NCBI GenBank assembly: GCA_046483025.1
Contig: JAWODZ010000176.1
Coordinates: 1-29,165, forward strand
From: CAYUAG01 sp046483025
GTDB lineage: Bacteria > Zhuqueibacterota > QNDG01 > CAYUAG01
Direction: 5' to 3'
Length of the DNA stretch: 29,165 nucleotides
Part shown: in pieces, positions 24,801 to 29,165 of the stretch
Numbering within the stretch: position 1 is the stretch's first letter
Layout: every line of letters begins with the position of its first letter
The notes under the pieces: model-generated
What the model saw: the letters and a program-made list of their open reading frames with translations, nothing else
What the model was told of the DNA's origin: nothing
Database searches by the model: none
Made by a program: the position numbers and the translations under genes

Positions 24801-26475
24801 CCAATTCATCAGCAGGAGACTCAAGAATATGAGTTAAACTTATACTGTTGGGAAGAGCAGAAATATCATACACCAGCACGCCAGCTGTATCCACAACAAT
24901 AACTCTGTCATCCAAAACCTTTACAGCCCTTGTTGTACTGAATGTAGTAATAGGACTGCCTATTGCAGTTAATTCAGAAGGTTCATAACGTGTATCAATA
25001 ACTCTGAAACCATCATTACCACAGGCTAAAAATGCAAATCCACTAGAACTAACATCAACATCATAGCAGGTATCAGTTACACTAACCAATTCAGGAGTGG
25101 ACCATATATAAGGACTATAGGGGAAATTGGTAAAATCAACTATTGATAATCCTTCAGATCCATCAGCTACATACAATTTATTATTATTAAAACATATTCC
25201 TAAAGCTTCTCCCCGAGTATTAAGACTATCGATCGGTACCATATATTGATCTGGAGGTGTAAAATTCGTATCAAAAATTTTAACACCTGTTCTCCCGGAT
25301 GCAGTAAAACAATAATTACCTGAAACCACAGCATCACTTGTATAATCAGAAGTTTTAAAATGGTAAAGTTGAGAGGGAAACATGGGAACTGAACTGTAAT
25401 TAAATAATCTTAAAACCTTGAATCCCCCATATCCGTTAGCAACAAAAGCAGTATCATTAGCAACAATAATATTCTCCAATTGATCAAGATTATTATATCT
25501 ATAAACACAGGAACTGTCCGGGCTGAGAATGCCACCGGAAATATCTATATGAGTATACAATCCCGGATTATCTTCAGCATCTACTCCCAAAATATAAACA
25601 TAATCATTACAAACACTGGCACTAATTACATCAACTGGTCCAGAGTTAACCCAATATCCTATACTTTCCAGATTATGAGGCGAAGCTGCATTGATCATTC
25701 TCAGGCCTCCCCAGCCTGCAGCAACATACGTATAATCTTCAAAGGTAAACACTTCACATGCAGTGGGTTGAGACTTCTCAGGATAAAATTCAGGAGGAAA
25801 ATGCGGAGGAATTTCAAGAGTATCTGCACTCTCCAGGGTTATAATTTCATTTTGAGCATTTCTCTTTACACTGATTGATAGTACTCCAGATGTATCTACC
25901 GCCACCACAACCGAACTGTCATTTACTACACATACATCTCTTGCATCACTTGGGGTTTTTATATTTTCCATAAAACCCGGGTTGGTTACTTCCTGGGCAT
26001 CAAATACCACTAATCCATTATATCCATCTGCAATATAAATATAATCATCCTGATCCCAGGATACACCAAGAGCGCTTCCATCTGTATTTTCTATATATGT
26101 ACTGGTATCAAATGTTCCTTTATTGATCCCCTGATAATAAAAAAAGACCATCTGAAAACCTGTATCGCCCAAAGCCACACAAATATTTATCTGATCATCC
26201 GTAGTTGTAACATCATGAATAGCAATATCATTTATTTCTCCGGCAAGGAGAATCTGATCAAACTTTTTTAGCTCAGAACTGCCAACCCCATAGCCGTAAA
26301 CCTCTAAAATACTTCCATTACCAACAAAAGTAAAAGTATTTTGCCAGCGAGCAATTGTTTTACAATGTCCATACCCCCATCTTCCAATTAATTCTATATT
26401 ATCATTCACTTGGCCGAACACAGAAGACAGGGATAATAATATGATTATAAACAGAAATATACGAAAATATCGCAT
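18856..26475 (-). CDS. Giant secreted protein: LVIVD-type propeller, four ASH-LamG units, T9SS sorting domain
   Basis: A 2539-residue protein. The signal peptide is residues 1-21. Residues ~25-666 hold at least ten propeller-blade motifs of the form (V/I)(Y/F)xAxGxxGLxxxD, the LVIVD type. Residues 667-1985 are four units of ~330 residues, each an ASH/choice-of-anchor Ig-like domain (lasting to SNDP) followed by a LamG/concanavalin domain that starts (A)LWHF and ends (I)DEVRxSxxxR. Then come a FnIII-like stretch (~1986-2090), two WxMxxxPF modules (~2100 and ~2200) and a further beta domain (~2290-2440). The last 90 residues carry QNYPNPFN, then GQRIRELV and ASGVYIYRLK, the type A T9SS sorting signal. 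It should be exported, cleaved and attached to or released from the cell surface. LamG and ASH domains suggest carbohydrate or protein binding. ATG follows AGGAG. No catalytic motif is seen. Confidence 0.93.
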   Translation of the reverse strand: MRYFRIFLFIIILLSLSSVFGQVNDNIELIGRWGYGHCKTIARWQNTFTFVGNGSILEVYGYGVGSSELKKFDQILLAGEINDIAIHDVTTTDDQINICVALGDTGFQMVFFYYQGINKGTFDTSTYIENTDGSALGVSWDQDDYIYIADGYNGLVVFDAQEVTNPGFMENIKTPSDARDVCVVNDSSVVVAVDTSGVLSISVKRNAQNEIITLESADTLEIPPHFPPEFYPEKSQPTACEVFTFEDYTYVAAGWGGLRMINAASPHNLESIGYWVNSGPVDVISASVCNDYVYILGVDAEDNPGLYTHIDISGGILSPDSSCVYRYNNLDQLENIIVANDTAFVANGYGGFKVLRLFNYSSVPMFPSQLYHFKTSDYTSDAVVSGNYCFTASGRTGVKIFDTNFTPPDQYMVPIDSLNTRGEALGICFNNNKLYVADGSEGLSIVDFTNFPYSPYIWSTPELVSVTDTCYDVDVSSSGFAFLACGNDGFRVIDTRYEPSELTAIGSPITTFSTTRAVKVLDDRVIVVDTAGVLVYDISALPNSISLTHILESPADELEPLGVDAAGDSVFIANGRHGLYYWDLSDDSFSKFASTTGKCTDILINKKTIYITDAKKGIRSFDLSLPDTLLKTGNFWTDATAHRIDNSGDKLCVADKEDGLYIVKSLVQPEISLSLTNIEFGMVPVGEKRTRILWIENNGSTLLKGSFSVSGNDSLFIFSPSEFKIPPGLRKKVSIEFIPSEQLPQGEQYNKIIHLLSNDPVNEDIEISFSYQRGYPIAKAAYLSDVFTAGLWHFNELSGGTAKDYSSNYLDGTWTNITSSGNGKFNNCYQFGGKNNPAHVEFPYHEDLNFTDNCFTVELWFNMVAIPQDYAMLALRGNHPNRQFELFLDPENGIVGRVYHASSDNEVATGSLDDLTVNQWYHVAFTWNRDSLKIYLNSIQKDSKLVQEDLINQDVAPLSVGAATTGAAPFEGLIDEVRVSTVDREPWEFNVSRSSIYIKEDTLFFGDILYKRKRSIPVYLNNQGGEELEITDVYSSSSQIDFSPQISESAPILLGAGEKGGFWATYTAKGYGDFNSTITIESNDPTFPEKSVRFQGKSVNSPQLGPYTSDPFTLGLWHFNYPSGPTGRMRIPDSSGNGMDGIWNGLQPGTAKARFDKAIYLDGNDDFCVMDTVGGHLLYSRWGGLTVEGWFYLDPITVGKQVLIKRGVDDNKQFGLFIDEDDRVVGNIYNKNKQKFEVLSNKPLESEKWYHLALVLYSDSLLCLYVDGSISSSTSVNGELISHTKSIDTLSVLVGGDWKGNNCFHGYIDEVRLSSVPRLPWEFSVRSASIVVSSDEIDFGKVLTGEQRSIQYQINNGSMEDTLRMWPVDIESLDYFSVPAGTLKVAPYGESSEMQSEVLTLTFTPSASGSFTEELSFVSNDPTYLNENFTISLTGEGFNTRFTDFYETDLFTAALYHFEEGSGAQATDSSGHGGSAALDNISWTESGRFGKAIQFTSLNSEVRITDVPYQTVENSTFTIEFWFNMDAIPDNIDILMNAGEGDNDNIKIFYHWDIGLVAELYDSNNELHQLKTDNLNFFITRQWYHCALSCDGDSLWLHLNNKCMDRKKLKNQIDFTDMGSIRFGSEPEGSTSYFSGIIDEIRFSNVNRHTWEYNLTPRELVVSPQQIQFPPIRSGASKSLDLWIANEGDEFLSTSIIIGTEEEFSLPDSVSHDDSFDTTLLGRSYMKIPVVYTPMTDEVSDTWLVTSNDPQNEQINLSIEGSSSTTLSVSPYVSDVHTVLLYPLNRVVQNNIIEDNSGNGNNGSLKNGSIGKAYFNNGVVFNGRSSRIEVPYDETLAFDFNKDNFTIECFFKTDTISQTLISRGVQTGNSDINYWIYLNSKGKIAIHGLGTFGQNVCDNAWHHVAVSYNRFTGEGSVFIDGELSGKVGWSEPPANLDTESLLIGAYQQAGGTYSGYFKGTIDEVRISSIFRTQLELSMGDFREEFDITVESTDPVQPEYNKPLDVDITVSSGLNVETVRFYYRAAGDTSYTSVTASFMSGVTYTCTVPAEDVKRTGLEYYISITTNQETLTSPRLDPEDNPEVLSVHHSGLKVPFIIPHREWKMFSIPFDLDNKGVDSILVDDLGAYSEYKWKVYAYREGRYRLCVPPDFYFYAGEAYWIQTNLEQTFDIGAGNSVTSSTNYEISLDSSSVDTTGFEYGWNMIGVPFNFPVDWKDCSISSSSIKGPYYWDGEQYIPPENITVLEPWKGYFFCNQSNSKQVLIIPPKKSSTKQAKKKLKKIHSTLDLTSEEWVFKIEARSDETKDIYNYAGVKVDADNAWDRYDQPEPPPISKNLALYFYHNDWDQYNGHYCSEYQKVGEEGYIWDFVVENCTDSKTYSLRFILNNTLPKDWEAYIFDLKRGVAKNILEDNSWEITDKAEDGELHNYKLVVGTEEFITNNNDDIPLVPVKFELYQNYPNPFNNNTVIKYGLPENSKVNIVIFNSLGQRIRELVNKHQKSGVHAVEWNGKDSAGLNVASGVYIYRLKTPKRLKVRKMVFIK
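20521..21498 (-). repeat. ASH-LamG unit 4 (residues 1660-1985)
   Basis: The ASH part is LVVSPQQIQFPPIRSGASKS to LVTSNDPQNEQIN; the LamG part is HTVLLYPLNRV to TIDEVRISSIFRTQLEL. It is the most diverged unit: YPLN replaces the YHF/WHF opening and the closing W-E-F is lost. Confidence 0.7.
21499..22488 (-). repeat. ASH-LamG unit 3 (residues 1330-1659)
   Basis: The ASH part is VVSSDEIDFGKVLTGEQR to SFVSNDPTYLNENF; the LamG part is FTAALYHFEEGSG to IIDEIRFSNVNRHTWEY. Confidence 0.75.
22489..23490 (-). repeat. ASH-LamG unit 2 (residues 996-1329)
   Basis: The ASH part is YIKEDTLFFGDILYKRKR to TIESNDPTFPEKS; the LamG part is FTLGLWHFNYPSG to YIDEVRLSSVPRLPWEF. Confidence 0.75.
23491..24477 (-). 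repeat. ASH-LamG unit 1 (residues 667-995)
   Basis: The ASH part is EISLSLTNIEFGMVPVGEKR to HLLSNDPVNEDI; the LamG part is FTAGLWHFNELSGG to LIDEVRVSTVDREPWEF. It repeats as units 2-4 with about 970-1030 bp between equivalent points. Confidence 0.75.
24478..26403 (-). repeat. LVIVD-type beta-propeller repeat region in the giant protein
   Basis: Recurring blade ends include YIYIADGYNGLVVFD, YTYVAAGWGGLRMIN, TAFVANGYGGFKVLR, KLYVADGSEGLSIVD, FAFLACGNDGFRVID, SVFIANGRHGLYYWD and TIYITDAKKGIRSFD. At least ten are regular and two or three degenerate, spaced 50-80 residues apart. This is more than one seven-bladed propeller needs. Confidence 0.7.
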
Positions 26476-26501
26476 ATATTTTCTCCTAAATTATTAATCT
26501 T

Positions 26502-27869
26502 TTAATTACCGGGAGGCGGTGGAGGTGTTCCTAACTCTTCTGGTAATAAGGATAAAACTCTCTCTGCTTCTACAAAGGAACGCCGAAATTCTTCATCCGG
26601 TATAAATTCAGCATTTTGTTTTCCTGCCATCCACCGTAACCGATTCATAGCTGAAACCATTTGCGGTCTTACATATAGATCTTTCACTTCTCTCTTTGCC
26701 ATTTCTTCTGCATAATTATCTACTTCCGTAGCAACTCTGATTCTATTCTCACTATGAGTTGCTTCCCAGATCCTGGGTGATATTAATTTATCTTTTGCCT
26801 CCTGAAAATCCTTATCAATATACAAAGCTTTTTGAAAATATTTTTGAGCAGTGACCATATCCCCTCTGTCCATAGCTTCAAGGCCCATACAATAATTTAT
26901 AAAAGCTTCCATATCCTCAGTAGGTATTTCAAAAATTTCACTTCTCTTCTCAGGAGTTAATCGAATATTAAAATAATTAATAACTTTCAAAACAAGCTCT
27001 TTTTCCAATCTGAATAGTTCAGAAATAGTTCCCTCATAACTTGCAGATTGCGGCATTAAATCAACGGAAAGTCTATAAATATTTGCATCAAGTAAAACCT
27101 CATCAGTGGGAGTGATCATATATGAGCCTTTTATTAAGTTTTTAGCCCCAAGTAATTTCCCTACTCGTGAAATGTTTTCTTCTTCAGATATACCGGAAAC
27201 ACCCAGTCGGAGTTCATCCATAAGGTAATTTAACCGTATCCTTTCAACCACCATTAATTCTTCTATCTGAGAAAGATCAGTGATCATCATTTCTGCCAAA
27301 CCTTTTTGTAAAGGTCGCCACCTGGGATTATCGCTCAAATTAGTAAAATATAAAACTGCTAAACTCTTATCCGGAAAATTTTCTAATGAAATACTCTTTT
27401 CATTTCTTATAGCTTCCTGTATCTGAACATTCATCATTTGTTTAACAATAAAATCCAACCTGCTTAACATAGCAGTTCTATAATAATCACCTTTATCTAA
27501 TTTATAATAACTCTTATAAACCTCCAATGCTCTTTGTTTGTTATCCATACTCTCATTAATCATTCCTAAATAGAATAAAGCTTTTCCATAATCCGAATTT
27601 TTATTTAATACCAACCTCAATATCTTAGATGCTGACTCATATCTGCCCATATACCAGAATAATGCACCAATTCTGGTATATATCTCTTCATCATAATAAA
27701 TATATCTCCTGCCATCTCTCATATGAGGTTGAAGCATTGTAATATATGCTCTAAGTGCTTGCCTATATTCTCTGTTTTGCACTAATTGTTCAGCCTCCTG
27801 AAATCTGGAGGTGGCACAGCTTAATAAAAAAAGGGAGAACAATACAATTGAAATTTTTAAAATCCTCAC
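26502..27869 (-). CDS. CsgG-like TPR lipoprotein
   Basis: A 455-residue lipoprotein with a lipobox LLSC (acylated C18), so probably outer-membrane bound. Residues ~20-135 form TPR repeats (EAEQLVQNREYRQALRAYITML, MGRYESASKILRLVL). A CsgG/FlgO-type domain (~168-300) carries SLAVLYFTNLSDNPRW, GLAEMMITDLSQIEEL and VVERIRLNYLMDELRLG. A single TPR (~320-355) and a Pro-rich tail (GTPPPPPGN) follow. The start is GTG at 27869, with GGGAGG five bases before it. A closer ATG is followed at once by TGA and cannot be used. CsgG in E. coli is the curli export channel; this relative lacks evidence of a curli system. It is 17 bp after a paralogue and 26 bp before the giant gene, so it probably helps export or anchor it. 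Confidence 0.9.
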   Translation of the reverse strand: MRILKISIVLFSLFLLSCATSRFQEAEQLVQNREYRQALRAYITMLQPHMRDGRRYIYYDEEIYTRIGALFWYMGRYESASKILRLVLNKNSDYGKALFYLGMINESMDNKQRALEVYKSYYKLDKGDYYRTAMLSRLDFIVKQMMNVQIQEAIRNEKSISLENFPDKSLAVLYFTNLSDNPRWRPLQKGLAEMMITDLSQIEELMVVERIRLNYLMDELRLGVSGISEEENISRVGKLLGAKNLIKGSYMITPTDEVLLDANIYRLSVDLMPQSASYEGTISELFRLEKELVLKVINYFNIRLTPEKRSEIFEIPTEDMEAFINYCMGLEAMDRGDMVTAQKYFQKALYIDKDFQEAKDKLISPRIWEATHSENRIRVATEVDNYAEEMAKREVKDLYVRPQMVSAMNRLRWMAGKQNAEFIPDEEFRRSFVEAERVLSLLPEELGTPPPPPGN

Positions 27870-27886
27870 ATAAACCTCCCAAATTA

Positions 27887-28603
27887 TTATTGTATATTAG
27901 ACAAAAGCTTTATTTCTTCTTTTGCCTGTTTATATTTTGGTTCAATCTCTAATGCTTTAGTAAAACATTTTTTTGCTTGATCATATTTTTCTATATCCCG
28001 ATAGGCAATACCTTTTGAAAACCATATGACTGCATCAATATTTAATTTTTGTCCTTTAACAAAGGTAATTTTTTCATTCTCCAATATCTTTTTATCTGTT
28101 CCCTGTAATACTTTTTCACCAAGTTTCTGAATAAGAATTAAAAGTTTCTTTGTTTTCCCTGTAATTTCTTCTGCTTTCAGAGTCAACCCTGTTTCAACTT
28201 CAACTATTCGGGTATCAATTCTGATTTTATTTTCCATAGTAACAATAAAACTGCCAAAAACCAGATAATCAGCTCCTACTATTCTACCAGCTTCTAATGA
28301 TTGATTGTGCCCTAACCCCGATTGAGACATTTTTAATTCATCAAGTATGACTTGTAACTTTTGACGTTCAACTATCTTGATGGATTCAATAGTATTAAAT
28401 TCTGATATCATCATCTCCGCTATGCCGGCTTCTAAAGGGTCATAATTCTCAGCATTGAATATACTGTTATTTTCAAAATCTAAGACAGCCAGAGTAACTT
28501 CTGCTGAATATCCATTTCCTTCCGTAAAAAGGAAAAATAAAAAGGATAAAAATAATAATTTTCTTAACTTTATTTTATTATTAAACATATATACTAAATT
28601 CAT
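27887..28603 (-). CDS. CsgG-domain protein with C-terminal TPR
   Basis: This 238-residue protein has an N-terminal signal/anchor helix (about 13-33, cleavage after YSA plausible). A CsgG-like domain (~36-170) follows with TLAVLDFENNS, AGIAEMMISEFNTIES, IVERQKLQVILDELKMSQSG and VGADYLVFGSFI. One TPR-like hairpin (~190-230; KYDQAKKCFTKALEIEP) ends it. The stretch GxAEMMI...VERxxLxxxxDEL is closely shared with the next gene, so the two are tandem paralogues. It is the first gene of the surface cluster. The start ATG at 28603 has no evident ribosome site; ATG at residue 6 is an alternative. Confidence 0.88.
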   Translation of the reverse strand: MNLVYMFNNKIKLRKLLFLSFLFFLFTEGNGYSAEVTLAVLDFENNSIFNAENYDPLEAGIAEMMISEFNTIESIKIVERQKLQVILDELKMSQSGLGHNQSLEAGRIVGADYLVFGSFIVTMENKIRIDTRIVEVETGLTLKAEEITGKTKKLLILIQKLGEKVLQGTDKKILENEKITFVKGQKLNIDAVIWFSKGIAYRDIEKYDQAKKCFTKALEIEPKYKQAKEEIKLLSNIQ

Positions 28604-28823
28604 TGTAAAAATATCATATATCTATTTTTTATCAAAATCTAATCAAGCAATTTTCATGCCTGAAATATAATAGGAGTAAAGCAATTAATCTATTTACTTG
28701 TTTTTTAAAAAACTTAGATCTCCTTTTCAAATTGCATCCCTTAATACGAAATAAAATACATTGGTTTGTAATACACCACCGATCTAAATATTAAATAATC
28801 TTATTTTAATTAAAATCATTTTA
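28604..28823. other. AT-rich spacer between the M19 dipeptidase and the CsgG gene
   Basis: The 220 bp hold no open frame of interest and no strong promoter. A short A/T hairpin (GTTTTTTAAAAAAC on the minus strand near 28710) is the only structure. The promoter of the CsgG cluster must lie here but no box is convincing. Confidence 0.4.
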
Positions 28824-29165
28824 TTAATTTTTCATATTTTCTGCAACAGATTCAACTTTCCGGAAAACTCGCATTAGATTCCCGCCCCATATTTTTTTAA
28901 TTTCCTCTTCTGTATAATCCCGTTTTATGAGTTCTTTAGTTATTTTACTATAATCACTTACATCCTGACACCCTTCCAGCTGTCCACCCCCATCAAAATC
29001 ACTTCCAATACCTACATGCTCAATCCCCACAACCTTAACAATATGATCGATATGATCAACAAAATCTGAGATGGACGGAAGAGAAGGGGGATATTTCTTA
29101 TTTACAGCATCCCATTCACTGTGAGCCTTTTCTCGTTCTTCTTCTGATAATTCAGAAAACCTGTC
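28824..29165 (-). CDS. Membrane dipeptidase (peptidase M19, renal dipeptidase family), C-terminal part
   Basis: The frame is open at the right edge, so only the last ~113 codons are visible. They read DRFSELSEEEREKAHSEWD, SDFVDHIDHIVKVVGIEHV, then GIGSDFDGGGQ, and IWGGNLMRVFRKVE near the end. GSDFDG with its acidic zinc-site Asp and GGNLMRVF are hallmarks of M19 dipeptidases, which hydrolyse L-Xaa-D/L-Xaa dipeptides with two zinc ions. A full protein would have ~340-400 residues. The complete gene starts outside the window. It is the fifth peptidase here, although 22 kb from the others. Confidence 0.92.
   Translation of the reverse strand, partial: DRFSELSEEEREKAHSEWDAVNKKYPPSLPSISDFVDHIDHIVKVVGIEHVGIGSDFDGGGQLEGCQDVSDYSKITKELIKRDYTEEEIKKIWGGNLMRVFRKVESVAENMKN

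Noticed and set aside
1..29165. CRISPR array, prophage, toxin-antitoxin or restriction-modification genes
   Set aside because: I found no regularly spaced repeats, no integrase or phage structural genes and no recognisable defence genes in any frame.

Overview
The window looks like a chromosomal segment of an AT-rich, Gram-negative bacterium of the FCB superphylum sense (Bacteroidota / Marinimicrobia / KSB1 / Cloacimonadota / Calditrichota type). The reasons are a giant secreted protein ending in a NYPNPFN-type sorting (type IX secretion) domain, an LPS heptose kinase, TonB/ExbB, an aromatic-terminated outer-membrane barrel, and paired CsgG-domain/TPR proteins. I cannot name the phylum from the sequence alone. 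Almost every gene lies on the minus strand.

Left edge (1-1086). The first ~235 bases are GC-rich and encode a piece of DNA polymerase I on the plus strand. They butt directly onto the first 54 codons of an acyl-CoA thioesterase gene that runs the other way (233-394, minus), so either the assembly is chimeric here or a rearrangement cut both genes. A tRNA-Val(CAC) follows, then ~580 bp of gene-free DNA holding several inverted-repeat (REP-like) elements.

Peptidase block (1087-6151, minus): isoaspartyl peptidase, TldD, TldE/PmbA and an M24 Xaa-Pro-type peptidase. An M19 membrane dipeptidase sits at the far right edge. Convergent to the next operon is a small two-helix membrane protein (6227-6493, plus) with a near-perfect sigma-70 promoter.

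Envelope operon (6501-9693, minus): tonB, exbB (no exbD in the window), heptose-7-phosphate kinase rfaE1 and a HAD phosphatase. Divergent from it is an unknown TonB-like anchored protein (9916-10785, plus). It shares the SxxxH transmembrane signature of TonB but lacks a TonB C-terminal domain.

Housekeeping run (10790-17249, minus): thiD, queH, an AAMDC/Mth938 protein, a possibly frameshifted small membrane ORF, DUF2809, a threonine/serine dehydratase, a sugar nucleotidyltransferase, hisS and an NAD-dependent epimerase. A 145-bp MITE-like element with 6-bp target duplications lies just upstream of thiD, next to a small 2[4Fe-4S] ferredoxin gene that is too short for usual ORF cut-offs.

Surface/secretion cluster (17703-28603, minus): a CsgG-domain protein, a CsgG-TPR lipoprotein, a 2539-residue secreted protein (LVIVD-type propeller, four ASH-LamG units, T9SS C-terminal domain) and an outer-membrane beta-barrel, all in the same direction with gaps of 17-31 bp. 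This is the most system-like novelty in the window: a probable cell-surface adhesin with its own outer-membrane partners.
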